DNA from: Planctomycetales bacterium ZRK34
GTDB taxonomy: Bacteria; Planctomycetota; Phycisphaerae; Phycisphaerales; Zrk34
Assembly (NCBI GenBank): GCA_014873095.1
Contig: CP050848.1
Location: forward strand, 930,001-994,000
Direction of reading: 5' to 3'
DNA length: 64,000 bases
In this document: positions 34,099 through 42,684 of the stretch, piece after piece
Layout: each line of letters begins with the position of its first letter
Position numbering within the stretch: the first letter of the stretch is position 1
The notes under the pieces: generated by a model
What the model saw: the letters and a program-made list of their open reading frames with translations, nothing else
Database searches by the model: none
What the model was told of the DNA's origin: nothing
Made by a program: the position numbers and the translations under genes

Positions 34099-35508
34099 TT
34101 AATCGGTGCTGACATGCTGGCAGTCAACCGCATCAATGACCCCGACGCCGTGATCATCACCGGGCACGCGCTGAACCCGCTTGAGCGTCGCGCCATCGAC
34201 GTGACGCAGCGTGATCGCCGACCGCGGGCGCTGCTTGAATGCCCCCTCGGCGATGTTCACCGTCAGCCCGTCGATCGTCAGCCCTTTGAGATTCGCGAAA
34301 GCCGCATAGGTTTCAAGCTGAGCGAACTCGTGATCGCGCTGGCGAAACACCGTGCGCCGGCCGCCGACGGGTTTTTTCCGATTCGTGTAATCACCCGCAT
34401 CGTCGATCGTCATCGTGATGTTCTGCAACGTGATGTTTTCAAGCGGCGACTCAGCCGGCGCCTGCATCAACAGACCGAAGCCCGTGTCGATCGTGATGTC
34501 TTTGAACGTGATGTTGCGTACGCGGCCGATCTTCGAGTCTTCGTTTCGCTTTTCGATGTCGATGTACAGCGGCACGACGGCGTGGTGCTGCGGGCCGCAG
34601 GTTTGAATCGTCATCTTCTCGACAACCACATCCGCCACGGTCGCGCCGTCCTTGACGTACACGCCGAACCCGACCGGCGTGTTGATGATGCGGCAGTTGC
34701 GGACCGCGATGCGGCGGAAGTCGCCATGCGACTCGGTGCCGAACTTCACCCCGGCCGTGGCCGACTCCAGCGTGCAGTCTTCGATCACGAGGTCTGTACA
34801 CGGCTCGGCCTGCGTCGACTTGAGCACGATCGCATCGTCGCCGGCCACGATGTCACATCGCCGGATCGTCACGTTGGTGCAACTGTTGGGGTCGATCCCG
34901 TCGCTGTTGAGCCGACGGTAGTTGTTGCGGATCTTCACATCCTCGATCAGCACATCGTCGCACCGCCGCAGATGCAGCGTCCACGAGTCGCTGTTACGGA
35001 TCGTCACATCGCGAATCACAACCCGCTTGCACTGATCCAGCAACAGCGTGGCAATGCGGAACATTTTCTCCGGGGGTTTGACGCCCCATCGCGAGCCCAG
35101 GTCGCCCGCGCCGATGCTGACGATGTCGCCCTGTCCGCTGAGCGTGATGTCGGTTTCTTCGCTGGCCCGCAGCAGCAACTTGCCATGCGGATAATCCTCG
35201 GGGCTTTTGGAGGCGTGCAGCGTAGCGCCCTTTTCCAGATGAAAGTCGATGTGACTTCGCAGGCGCAACCCGCCTGACAGGTATTCACCCGCCGACAGCA
35301 CGACGCGCCCGCCGCCGGCCCGGCCCGCTGCATCAATCGCTTTCTGAATCGCTACGGTATCCAGCGTCTTGCCGTCGCCAACCGCCCCGTAGTCCCGCAC
35401 TCCGAACACCTTCGTCGACGACTCCGCCCATGCCGCGGTCGACACCAACGCACACATCACCAGCGCCGCGACCAGCCGGCGCACACACGCATCTTTGTGA
35501 TCACACAT
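34099..35508 (-). CDS. Exported glycoside hydrolase family 28 (polygalacturonase-like)
   Basis: About 469 aa. After a signal peptide (LVAALVMCALVSTAAWAE) comes the pectate-lyase-like beginning FGVRDYGAVGDGKTLDTVAIQKAI, then a right-handed beta-helix. GH28 catalytic landmarks are LNSDGIDPNSC (first Asp), AGDDAIVLKS (the Asp pair) and GTESHGDFRRI (in place of the usual G-H-G). Predicted role: hydrolysis of galacturonan or related pectic chains outside the cytoplasm. It is the first of a run of minus-strand sugar genes, followed upstream by a Gfo/Idh/MocA protein. ATG 35508 is chosen; its ribosome site is weak. Confidence 0.85.
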   Translation of the reverse strand: MCDHKDACVRRLVAALVMCALVSTAAWAESSTKVFGVRDYGAVGDGKTLDTVAIQKAIDAAGRAGGGRVVLSAGEYLSGGLRLRSHIDFHLEKGATLHASKSPEDYPHGKLLLRASEETDITLSGQGDIVSIGAGDLGSRWGVKPPEKMFRIATLLLDQCKRVVIRDVTIRNSDSWTLHLRRCDDVLIEDVKIRNNYRRLNSDGIDPNSCTNVTIRRCDIVAGDDAIVLKSTQAEPCTDLVIEDCTLESATAGVKFGTESHGDFRRIAVRNCRIINTPVGFGVYVKDGATVADVVVEKMTIQTCGPQHHAVVPLYIDIEKRNEDSKIGRVRNITFKDITIDTGFGLLMQAPAESPLENITLQNITMTIDDAGDYTNRKKPVGGRRTVFRQRDHEFAQLETYAAFANLKGLTIDGLTVNIAEGAFKQRPRSAITLRHVDGATLKRVQRVPGDDHGVGVIDAVDCQHVSTD

Positions 35509-35536
35509 GACGCTGATTGTACTTTCTTCCGGCAGG

Positions 35537-36976
35537 TTACACCTTCCGGGGGTCGGGCACGACGAAGCCTTCGCGGTTTTCATCTTTGAGCAGTTTGTTG
35601 GCCGCATCGGCGTGTTCGCCGGTGAAGCGTTCGGCGGCCGGGTCGAAGTGCAGCATCGGGCCGGCGATGTAATGGGCGCCGTCCTTAACGCCGACGCCGG
35701 TCTTCATAATCTCGTGAAGTTTCATGAAGTGCTCGTGGGCATCCTTGTTGTCGCCGAATCGACCCGCGGCAGCGTTGAAGGGAACCTGCTCACCGAGGCG
35801 ATACGAATTGTTCATCACGTGCCCGAGCACACACGAGTAGTGCGCTTCTTTGGCGGTGCCGTTGGCCATCTCCGGGTCGCCGGCCCGCACCGCCGCGATG
35901 AAACTGCCCCAGTTGCCGCCGGGCGTGATCTTGCCCTTGCCGGTGTCGAGGCTTTCGGGCTTGTCGCTGCCGGCTGGGTAATACTTGTCGCGGATGATCC
36001 GCCCGCCGTCTTCGAAGTAATACTCGTTTTCGACCTGCCGCTCGTAGCCGTCGTAGTTCACATTGCGCACGTTGAAAAACACGTACTGCCCGTTGGGGTA
36101 CTCGGCCATGGCGAACATCGTGTTCGGCGTTTCGCCCTGATCGTCCCACTGAAAACGTCCGCCGATCGCGCAGGTGCGAATCGGATGCGTCTGATCGGGG
36201 TCGATCGCCCACTGCGCGACGTCGAGCTGGTGCGTGCCCTGGTTGTTCAGATCACCGTTGCCCGTGTTCCAGAACCAGTGCCAGTTGTAGTGGACGTAGT
36301 TGCTGTGGTAGTGGTCGATCTTCGCCGGCCCGCGCCACAAGTTCCAGTCCAGGTTGTCCGGCGGATCGCTGGGCGACTTATGTCCGATCCCGCCGCGCGG
36401 CTTGCAGCAGTATCCGTAAGCGATCTTCAGTCGCCCGAACTTCCCGGCGTGAATCGCTTCGTGCAGCCCGGCGATCTTGTCGCTGCTGCGCCTCTGCGTG
36501 CCGTGTTGAATCACGACGCCGTACTTCTTCTGCGCCTCGACCACGACACGCCCCTCGGCGATGTCGTGGCTCATCGGCTTTTCGACATACACATGCTTGC
36601 CCGCCTGCGCCGCCCAGATCGTCATCAGCGAATGCCAGTGGTTCGGCGCGGCGATGGAAATCGCATCCAGGTTCTTATCCTCCAGCGCCTCGCGAATGTC
36701 GGTCACGGCACGTGGCGCCTTGCCGCCTGACTTTTCCGCCACCTGCTTGGCCCGTCGTTCGAGCACCTTGCGATCCGGGTCGATCAGACAGACCACCTCG
36801 ACGTTCTTCTGCTTCATCCACCCGCCGATGTGGCTGCTCCCGCGACCGTTGATCCCCGCCACCGCAATGCGAATCCGATCGTTGGCCCCGAGCACCCGGC
36901 CCGGCCGCATCACAAACGGAGCCGCCCCGACGGCGGACGCGGCAGCGACAAAACGACGACGACTGATCGATGACAT
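35537..36976 (-). CDS. Tat-exported Gfo/Idh/MocA oxidoreductase (copy 1)
   Basis: About 479 aa. Tat signal SISRRRFVAAASAVGAAP, then an NAD(P)-binding Rossmann fold (RIRIAVAGINGRGSSHIGGW; CLIDPD) and VEKPMSHDIAEGRVV (the EKP motif of the family, with the catalytic Lys). The C-terminal domain has NWHWFWNTGNGDLNNQGTHQLDVAQWAI, including a conserved His. Such exported oxidoreductases are typical of planctomycetes and probably act on sugars or their acid forms. AGGAG lies 7 bases before the ATG at 36976. Neighbouring GH28 suggests a role in uronate or rare-sugar use. Confidence 0.88.
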   Translation of the reverse strand: MSSISRRRFVAAASAVGAAPFVMRPGRVLGANDRIRIAVAGINGRGSSHIGGWMKQKNVEVVCLIDPDRKVLERRAKQVAEKSGGKAPRAVTDIREALEDKNLDAISIAAPNHWHSLMTIWAAQAGKHVYVEKPMSHDIAEGRVVVEAQKKYGVVIQHGTQRRSSDKIAGLHEAIHAGKFGRLKIAYGYCCKPRGGIGHKSPSDPPDNLDWNLWRGPAKIDHYHSNYVHYNWHWFWNTGNGDLNNQGTHQLDVAQWAIDPDQTHPIRTCAIGGRFQWDDQGETPNTMFAMAEYPNGQYVFFNVRNVNYDGYERQVENEYYFEDGGRIIRDKYYPAGSDKPESLDTGKGKITPGGNWGSFIAAVRAGDPEMANGTAKEAHYSCVLGHVMNNSYRLGEQVPFNAAAGRFGDNKDAHEHFMKLHEIMKTGVGVKDGAHYIAGPMLHFDPAAERFTGEHADAANKLLKDENREGFVVPDPRKV

Positions 36977-37174
36977 GGCAGGCTCCTGCAGAAAGTACCG
37001 ATTCAATGAAAATGCCTCGTATCCCGACAAAAAAACGACGACAGCCCCACCTGGGTTATTGCACCGCGCCCGCCTGCGGCAGCGCGCCCGACGCCTTCAA
37101 GTACTTAGCATTTAGGCTAAATATATGTTTGAGAATTAAATCACGCCCGGTGACTGCGGGGCGAAACTTTTTAA

Positions 37175-37201
37175 TTTGTTTTCGTCGAAAATAGAGTAAT
37201 T
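37175..37201. repeat. 27-base AT-rich repeat with TTTTCGTCGAAAA palindrome
   Basis: Matches 4964-4990 at 26 of 27 positions. It lies in the 438-base gap 36977-37414, which has no gene. The gap also holds a small TTAGC...GCTAA palindrome (about 37106-37121) and an imperfect inverted repeat CCACGGATGACACG / CGTGTCACCCGTGG at about 37333-37385. Confidence 0.6.
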
Positions 37202-37414
37202 GACCGGCCCATATTTCTTCCGATGCTGCTCAATGGGCTCTGGCGACATCGCGGTTCGTGGCGGGTCGTTCAAAACAGCTTGTTCCTTGCGTGTGGCATG
37301 GTTGTTCTGATGATTCACATGATCAAAATGAACCACGGATGACACGAATAGTCTTTCTCTCGTCCGTAACATTCCGTGTCACCCGTGGCCCAAAGTACTG
37401 ATAAGCCGCGGTCA

Positions 37415-38176
37415 TCATCCGTGTTGAGGTTGAGTGTGCTGCCCGTGGGCGGCGGCGTGCTGCGCGTCATGATCATCATGATCGTGATCGTGACCATGGC
37501 CGTGTCCGTGTCCGTGCTCGCCGGCGTGCTGCGGGTTCATCATGCCTTCCTTGACGCCGAAGTAAATCAGCCCCACGTTGAACGGATACGCCACCAGCAG
37601 GCCGATCGTCAGCGAGATCACCAGCGACGCCCAGAACAGCGGCTCGCCGATGGTCGCCTTGCCCGCCAGAAACAGGTCCACACCGATCGCGGACAGTTCC
37701 ATGGCCGTGATGCTGACCGTTTCGCCCCAGAAGGCGTCCTTGATCGCCGCGCCCCATGATTCGCCTTCATTCAGCAGCGGGCCGACCGTCAGTGTGAAGC
37801 CCGTGACGTATGCGAATGTAAACGTGATCAGGCCGACCCACAGATTGCTCGTGAGCCCGATGACTGCCGAAGCGAGTATCACCCCGATGATCTCCCCCGC
37901 CCCGCAACCGCTGTAGCAGTGGGCATCGGATCGCCACGACCGGCGCCACAGCGAGTCGCATGAAATCTGTTTGCGACCGGAAAAGAAGTACACCGCCAAC
38001 CCGAGCAGTCCGCTGTACAACACGGTCAACACCCACACAACTTTCATCAATGTGCCGAGCTCTGCGTTGTGCGTCAGCAGGTCGCGGATCAACACGCCCA
38101 CGGCGATCACGACCGTGATTACCCAGGCGCTCATGACGATCGAGTCGGTGACGAATTGACGAATGGCTTCCATCAT
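37415..38176 (-). CDS. DUF4396 membrane protein with histidine-rich tail
   Basis: About 253 aa. N-terminal helices (VMSAWVITVVIAVGVLI, VVWVLTVLYSGLLGLAVYFF), then the DUF4396 signature WRSDAHCYSGCGAGEIIGVIL and several more helices (NLWVGLITFTFAYVTGF, ELSAIGVDLF, LFWASLVISLTIGLLVAYPF). The last 35 residues are almost only His, Gly and Asp (HGHGHGHGHDHDHDDHD), a likely metal-binding tail. Function of DUF4396 is not known to me; Cys/His in the signature plus the tail suggest a metal. Start taken at ATG 38176 (ATG 38173 is also possible). Confidence 0.8.
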   Translation of the reverse strand: MMEAIRQFVTDSIVMSAWVITVVIAVGVLIRDLLTHNAELGTLMKVVWVLTVLYSGLLGLAVYFFSGRKQISCDSLWRRSWRSDAHCYSGCGAGEIIGVILASAVIGLTSNLWVGLITFTFAYVTGFTLTVGPLLNEGESWGAAIKDAFWGETVSITAMELSAIGVDLFLAGKATIGEPLFWASLVISLTIGLLVAYPFNVGLIYFGVKEGMMNPQHAGEHGHGHGHGHDHDHDDHDAQHAAAHGQHTQPQHG

Positions 38177-38278
38177 GAACAAACGCTAGCCGCGGCGGGC
38201 ACGGATAAAAATTAGCGTCATGATGAAACCGATGTCGGAAGCGGGCCGAGGTCGTTATGGGGATACCGCTGAACGCCG

Positions 38279-39679
38279 TTATCGCTTCCACAGGCGCCGA
38301 CGGGGGCGCGAGCGGCGGTCAGGCCCCGCCGAACCAGGCGTCGGGTGAATCCACGGAGCGCGATAGTCGCGGGCCAGCAGACGATTGGCTTCGGCATCGC
38401 CGACGACCTGCTGCCTGACGGGGTCCCACGTCAGCGAGCGGCCGAGCTTCATCGACAGATTGGCGAGAATACACGAGGCGGTGGAGATGTGGCCCTGCTC
38501 GATGTCGGCCACGGGCTCGGTGCGATGATCGACGGCGTCGAGCCAGTCGCGCATGTGTTTGCGGATGGCGGGGGCGACGTGTTTTTCCAGGCCTTTTTCG
38601 GTTTTGTCTTCGGGGTATTCGTCGAGTTCCATCTTCACGTCGGCATGGATGGGCTGCTGCTTTTTGTCGCGCGGGACAAAGTCGTAGCGGTGGACGCTGG
38701 CCTTGAGCGTGCCTTTTTCACCGTAGATGATCATGCCCCATGGGTAGTCCGGGTCAGGCGTTGAGCCCCAGGTGCGGTGGGTCCAGGTCATGCGCAGGTC
38801 GCCGAAGTTCCACGCGGCGGTCTGCGTGTCGGCGATGTTGGCCTTGGCGTCTTTGTGCACGAGGATACCGCCGGTCGAGGTGATCTCGGTCGGCCAGCCC
38901 AGGTCCAGCATCCAGCGGGCGGTGTCCAGGAAGTGGATGCACATGTCGCCCATGATGCCGTTGGAATATTCCATGAACGCCCGCCAGCGGCGCGGGTGGA
39001 CCAGCGGGTTGTACGGCCGCATCGGCGCCGGGCCGGTCCACATGTCCCAGTCGAGATAGTCCGGCGGGGCTTGGTCGGCGGGATTGCCGGTCGGCCGCAT
39101 GTGGTAGTAGCAGAAGACCTCGACGAGGCCGATCTTCCCGAGCAGACCTTCGCGGATGATCCGATCGCGGGCTTGGATCAGGTGCGGCGTGCTGCGGCGC
39201 TGGGTGCCGACCTGCACGACGCGCTTGTGCTTCCGCGCCGCGGCGAGCATGGCCTGACCTTCGACGACATCGACGCTGATCGGCTTCTGCACGTAAACGT
39301 CGATGCCCGCCTCGACGGACTCGATCATCGGCAGCGCGTGCCAGTGGTCCGGCGTGCCGACGATCATCAGATCAAATGCGTGATCGGCGAGCATCCTGCG
39401 ATAGTCGCCATACGTCTTCGGCTGCTTACCCGACGCCTGGCGTGTCGCGATCAACTCCGCGGCTTCGGCGACCATGTTGCGGTCCACATCGCAGATCGCC
39501 ACCACATCGACCGGCTCAACCTGAATCAACCGCAGCAGATCACACTTGCCGTACCACCCGGACCCGATGAGCCCGACTCGCCGCGGCTTGTTCACACCGG
39601 CCGCATACGCCACGCGCGAAATCGCCGGCAGCGCAATCCCCGCACCGATGCCCGCCATCAGAAAGTCACGACGTTTCAT
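38279..39679 (-). CDS. Tat-exported Gfo/Idh/MocA oxidoreductase (copy 2)
   Basis: About 466 aa. Tat signal MKRRDFLMAGIGAGIALPA, Rossmann fold PRRVGLIGSGWYGKCDLLRLI, EKP-type motif as VQKPISVDVVEGQAML, and the C-terminal NGIMGDMCIHFLDTARWMLDLGWP (Asp/His metal-like cluster). It differs from copy 1 in the substrate side, and the conserved Glu of EKP is replaced by Gln (QKP). GGAGG precedes the ATG at 39679. The C-terminus is Arg-rich. It sits between the DUF4396 gene and the GH5-like enzyme, part of the sugar-degradation set. Confidence 0.87.
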   Translation of the reverse strand: MKRRDFLMAGIGAGIALPAISRVAYAAGVNKPRRVGLIGSGWYGKCDLLRLIQVEPVDVVAICDVDRNMVAEAAELIATRQASGKQPKTYGDYRRMLADHAFDLMIVGTPDHWHALPMIESVEAGIDVYVQKPISVDVVEGQAMLAAARKHKRVVQVGTQRRSTPHLIQARDRIIREGLLGKIGLVEVFCYYHMRPTGNPADQAPPDYLDWDMWTGPAPMRPYNPLVHPRRWRAFMEYSNGIMGDMCIHFLDTARWMLDLGWPTEITSTGGILVHKDAKANIADTQTAAWNFGDLRMTWTHRTWGSTPDPDYPWGMIIYGEKGTLKASVHRYDFVPRDKKQQPIHADVKMELDEYPEDKTEKGLEKHVAPAIRKHMRDWLDAVDHRTEPVADIEQGHISTASCILANLSMKLGRSLTWDPVRQQVVGDAEANRLLARDYRAPWIHPTPGSAGPDRRSRPRRRLWKR

Positions 39680-39733
39680 GAGATGCCTCCGAGTTGACAT
39701 GCATCACATTGTCGCGCCATACGCATGATCAGG

Positions 39734-39799
39734 CAATAGCCGCGATGCAACGCATCGCGGACTTCCGAGGGTCCGCGGGCTGTCAGCCCGCGGCTATTG
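39734..39799. repeat. TAGCC-type palindromic repeat, double hairpin
   Basis: Hairpins 39734-39760 (CCGCGATG...CATCGCGG) and 39771-39799 (CCGCGGGC...GCCCGCGG), outer ends CAATAGCC and GGCTATTG pair. The right end overlaps the 3' end of the GH5-like gene by a few codons. The first hairpin matches that at 17431-17454. Confidence 0.7.
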
Positions 39800-41368
39800 G
39801 GAGGAAACGGCGCGTTGGTTTTTGGCGAACCATTTCAGCAGGACGGCGGCGCGCTTTGACCGTTGATCCGGGGGCAGACGATCCGCCTGCAGGGGCGGGC
39901 CGTCGGGGTGTTCGAGGCTCCAGCCCTGCCATTCGCGGTAGGCGTGGTAGGTCCAGTCCCAGCCGTATTCCTCGAAGATTTCGATGCAGTCGGACAGGAA
40001 GCGATCGGCGCCGGGGGCCCAGCGGATGGCGCTGAACTCGCCGACGTAGATGTGGGCGCCGGTCTGCTGTTGGAACTCGCGGACGGGCTGGAGGTGACGG
40101 CGGAGGGCCTGCTGGTCGACGTGGATGGAGCCGATCGTGCCGGGGTATTCCAGGCCGGGCGCCTGCCACTTGTCGTGCACACCCTGGTGGGTGAACTGGC
40201 CGGGCCAGTACATGTGGACCTGGTAGATGACGTTGGGGATGTCGACGGGGGCGAGCCAGGCGTAGGCCGGGGCCGAGTCCCACTGGTCGACTTCGATGCT
40301 GATGGCCGTGTCGGGATCGATCTGGCGAATGGCGCGGGCGGCGAGAAGCTGCACGCCGAGCCAGTCGGCCACGCCTTCGGGTGAAGGCTGGTTCTGCACG
40401 GGCTCATTGATCAGGTCGTAGCACCACACGGCGGGGTGACCCTTGAAGCGCGCGGCGATGCGCTGCCAGACCTTGACGAAGTGGTCCTGGTATTTTTTCT
40501 CGAGCACCATGCGAAGGGTCATGTCGTCAACGCGACCGCCGGGCGGCCAGTGCAGATCGATCACGAGCTTGATGCCGTGGCGGGCGGCGGCGTCGAGGGC
40601 GAGGGCCAGGTCGTCGAGCTCGGCGTCGATCCAGCGGTCGTAATCGTCGAGATCGAGATCGGTATTGGCCCGGCCCCAGTGGCGCGTGATCTGCCAGCGG
40701 ACGAGGTTGACGTTCCATTTTTCCAGATCGATGAAGTCCTGCTCGTTGAACTTGTTCGGCGACATGACGCCGCGCAGGCGCGGCAGGTCGTGCCCTTTGT
40801 AGGTCGGCCCGGGCTCAAGCGTCCGCGCCGGCTTGATGCGCGCCACGGTCAGTTTGACATCGCTGAACCAGACCGTGCCGGATGAATCCTGCAGGCCGAG
40901 GTGCAGGCGGGCCTCGCCGGCGTCTTCGGGCACGAGCACGCGGCACATGATCGTCTTCCAGTCGAAGGTGCCGTGCACACCGGACGGATTGCGCCAGTGC
41001 TCGCCGGTCGAGGGCGTTGCAAAATGCAGCATGCACTTGACGCCGTTGTACGTCGCGGCCGGCTCGCTGACGTGATCGGCCTTGACGCGCGCGCTGAGCG
41101 TGAGCACCGTCCCGCGCCACGGCGACAGATCGACCGGCACGCTCACCCCCGCCCCGCCGCGCTGGTCACGTGACAACTTGAAGCAGCGTGAACCACCGGG
41201 TCCTTCATCCACCCACTGCCCCCCCGCCGGCGGCGCGGCCGACTTCGCCGCCTGGTTCATGTCGAGCGTGTACACCACCTCACCGACTTCGACCGCCTCA
41301 CTGCCAGTCGCAACCGCCATCAGTAGGACGATCGCCCAACCCACCAGACCGCTTCGTTGATAAAACAT
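39794..41368 (-). CDS. Exported GH5-like glycoside hydrolase with N-terminal CBM-like domain
   Basis: About 524 aa. Signal peptide (GWAIVLLMAVATGSEAVE), then a beta-sandwich domain of about 150 residues (GGSRCFKLSRDQRGG ... SGTVWFSDVKL) like a carbohydrate-binding module. The GH5 (alpha/beta)8 barrel follows, with IDLHWPPGG, WCYDLINEPVQ (acid/base Glu in NEP) and HIYVGEFSAIRW (nucleophile Glu in GEF). The likely substrate is a beta-glucan or mannan. Start ATG 41368 has AGGAG 7 bases upstream. That site overlaps a hairpin in the leader (41378-41396). Confidence 0.87.
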   Translation of the reverse strand: MFYQRSGLVGWAIVLLMAVATGSEAVEVGEVVYTLDMNQAAKSAAPPAGGQWVDEGPGGSRCFKLSRDQRGGAGVSVPVDLSPWRGTVLTLSARVKADHVSEPAATYNGVKCMLHFATPSTGEHWRNPSGVHGTFDWKTIMCRVLVPEDAGEARLHLGLQDSSGTVWFSDVKLTVARIKPARTLEPGPTYKGHDLPRLRGVMSPNKFNEQDFIDLEKWNVNLVRWQITRHWGRANTDLDLDDYDRWIDAELDDLALALDAAARHGIKLVIDLHWPPGGRVDDMTLRMVLEKKYQDHFVKVWQRIAARFKGHPAVWCYDLINEPVQNQPSPEGVADWLGVQLLAARAIRQIDPDTAISIEVDQWDSAPAYAWLAPVDIPNVIYQVHMYWPGQFTHQGVHDKWQAPGLEYPGTIGSIHVDQQALRRHLQPVREFQQQTGAHIYVGEFSAIRWAPGADRFLSDCIEIFEEYGWDWTYHAYREWQGWSLEHPDGPPLQADRLPPDQRSKRAAVLLKWFAKNQRAVSSQ

Positions 41369-41374
41369 GACAAG

Positions 41375-41396
41375 CTCCTGCAATGCGTCATTGCAG
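41375..41396 (-). promoter_or_regulatory. Leader hairpin overlapping the ribosome binding site
   Basis: On the minus strand CTGCAATG ACG CATTGCAG forms a perfect 8-base stem with a 3-base loop (41378-41385 with 41389-41396), and the Shine-Dalgarno AGGAG (41375-41379) begins in its last two bases. It could hide the ribosome site or be an operator palindrome. Confidence 0.45.
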
Positions 41397-41465
41397 CAGG
41401 CTCAACGTCACAAGACATGTCACGAATGCACCACATGTGGGGCCATACCAAACGACAGCACTGCT

Positions 41466-41906
41466 CTAGTTACGCATGGTTCTTCGACCAGCAATAACAC
41501 CGTAGACCGCCAGCACGATCAACACCGCCGCGCCTTGACGGCGCAGCCAGTCGGATTCGCCCCGGAGTCCGGCGGTCATTTCAAATACAAATATAATTAC
41601 CGGCGCGATCGCCAGTGCCACCACCGCCCAACACACGCTCCGCTTGTACATCAATCGCTTTTCAGGCACCGTTGTACCACCCTTTGTGAACATGCCGACG
41701 GCATAGGCGACCGTGATGATCCCCGCAGCGATCAATGCCATAAGTATCAAGGCCGTCGCCAGTGGCAATCCCCGTGTGACAGGATCCGCCACGCCGAGAT
41801 TGAAAACGAGAACGGTCAAAGGACCGATCGCCGCCAGCCCCAGAAAAACACCGCAGAACAAACCGATGACGCCGAGCTTTCGCCACATGAGCGGTGAATA
41901 TTTCAT
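41466..41906 (-). CDS. Small membrane protein, unknown function
   Basis: 146 aa with four predicted membrane helices (LGVIGLFCGVFLGLAAIGPL; LPLATALILMALIAAGIITV; SVCWAVVALAIAPVIIFVF; GAAVLIVLAVYGVIA) and short basic loops (PEKRLMYKRS, GRRTMRN). No family recognised. It stands alone between the GH5-like gene and a palindromic repeat. Confidence 0.65.
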   Translation of the reverse strand: MKYSPLMWRKLGVIGLFCGVFLGLAAIGPLTVLVFNLGVADPVTRGLPLATALILMALIAAGIITVAYAVGMFTKGGTTVPEKRLMYKRSVCWAVVALAIAPVIIFVFEMTAGLRGESDWLRRQGAAVLIVLAVYGVIAGRRTMRN

Positions 41907-41974
41907 GGCTCACCTCGTGTTAGCAACCATTATCCGTTTCATCGTAAGTCACGACAAGCGCCAATCGGGTATTC

Positions 41975-42036
41975 GTTTAGCCGCGACCCGAAGGGGAGCG
42001 TTTAACGTCGCGCTCCCCTGCGGGTCGCGGTTAAAC
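41975..42036. repeat. TAGCC-type palindromic repeat, long form
   Basis: Left arm 41975-42000 is identical to 23504-23529, and right arm 42011-42036 differs by two bases from 23540-23565; the 10-base loops differ slightly. It ends just before the tag stop codon. Confidence 0.75.
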
Positions 42037-42038
42037 GG

Positions 42039-42593
42039 TCAGACGGTTTTGTGACGGGGGCAGGTCACCAGGTGATCGTTGACCATGCCGGTCGCCTGCA
42101 TGAAGGCGTAACAGATCGTCGGGCCGACAAAGCGGAAGCCGCGTTTGAGTAGCGCCTTGCTCATCACTTTTGATTCAGGCGTCTGGGCGGGCACGTCTTT
42201 CATGCGGCGGCGCTTGCCGTCGATCGGCTCGCCGCCGACGAACGACCAGATGTACGCATCGAAGCTGCCGAACTCGCGCTGCACGGCGAGCATCGCCTTG
42301 GCGTTGGCGATCGTCGATTCGACCTTCAGCCGATTGCGGACAATCGACGGATCGGCCAGCAGCTTGTCGACCTTGGCGGGTGTGAACCTCGCCACCTTGC
42401 GGGGGTCGAACCCGGCAAACGCGCGGCAGTACCCCTCGCGTTTGTTGAGAATCGTCTGCCAGCTCAACCCGGCCTGGGCCCCTTCGAGCGTGAGCATCTC
42501 AAACAACAGGCGGTCGTCGTGCACCGGCACGCCCCACTGCTGATCGTGATACACGATCATCGACTCGGTCTTCGCCCACGGGCATCGGCTCAT
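42039..42593 (-). CDS. tag: DNA-3-methyladenine glycosylase I
   Basis: 184 aa, the usual length. Removes 3-methyladenine from DNA in base-excision repair. Family motifs: MSRCPWAKTESMIVYHDQQWGVPVHDDRLLFEML (with the first zinc Cys and a conserved Glu), AGLSWQTILNKREGYCRAFAGFD, and the C-terminal GFRFVGPTICYAFMQATGMVNDHLVTCPRH (zinc His and Cys). Zinc-snap residues are complete. ATG 42593 follows a TATATT -10 by 7 bases, so it is a leaderless candidate and is divergent from the aspartyl protease-like gene. Confidence 0.95.
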   Translation of the reverse strand: MSRCPWAKTESMIVYHDQQWGVPVHDDRLLFEMLTLEGAQAGLSWQTILNKREGYCRAFAGFDPRKVARFTPAKVDKLLADPSIVRNRLKVESTIANAKAMLAVQREFGSFDAYIWSFVGGEPIDGKRRRMKDVPAQTPESKVMSKALLKRGFRFVGPTICYAFMQATGMVNDHLVTCPRHKTV

Positions 42594-42600
42594 GCGGCCC

Positions 42601-42606
42601 AATATA
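42601..42606 (-). promoter_or_regulatory. -10 element for tag, leaderless position
   Basis: TATATT on the minus strand, 7 bases before the ATG at 42593. No good -35 was seen at 17 bases. Confidence 0.4.
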
Positions 42607-42646
42607 CCGACTTGCCGCTGAACCTGACATTTTCGTGACAAAATAC

Positions 42647-42677
42647 TTGCACAAGCCCGGGCGGTTGTTGGTATAAT
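42647..42677 (+). promoter_or_regulatory. Promoter with leaderless GTG start
   Basis: TTGCAC (42647-42652) and TATAAT (42672-42677), with a longer than usual spacer of 19 bases. The GTG at 42685 is 7 bases after the -10, so transcript and coding sequence probably begin together. Confidence 0.5.
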
Positions 42678-42684
42678 CGGCCGC

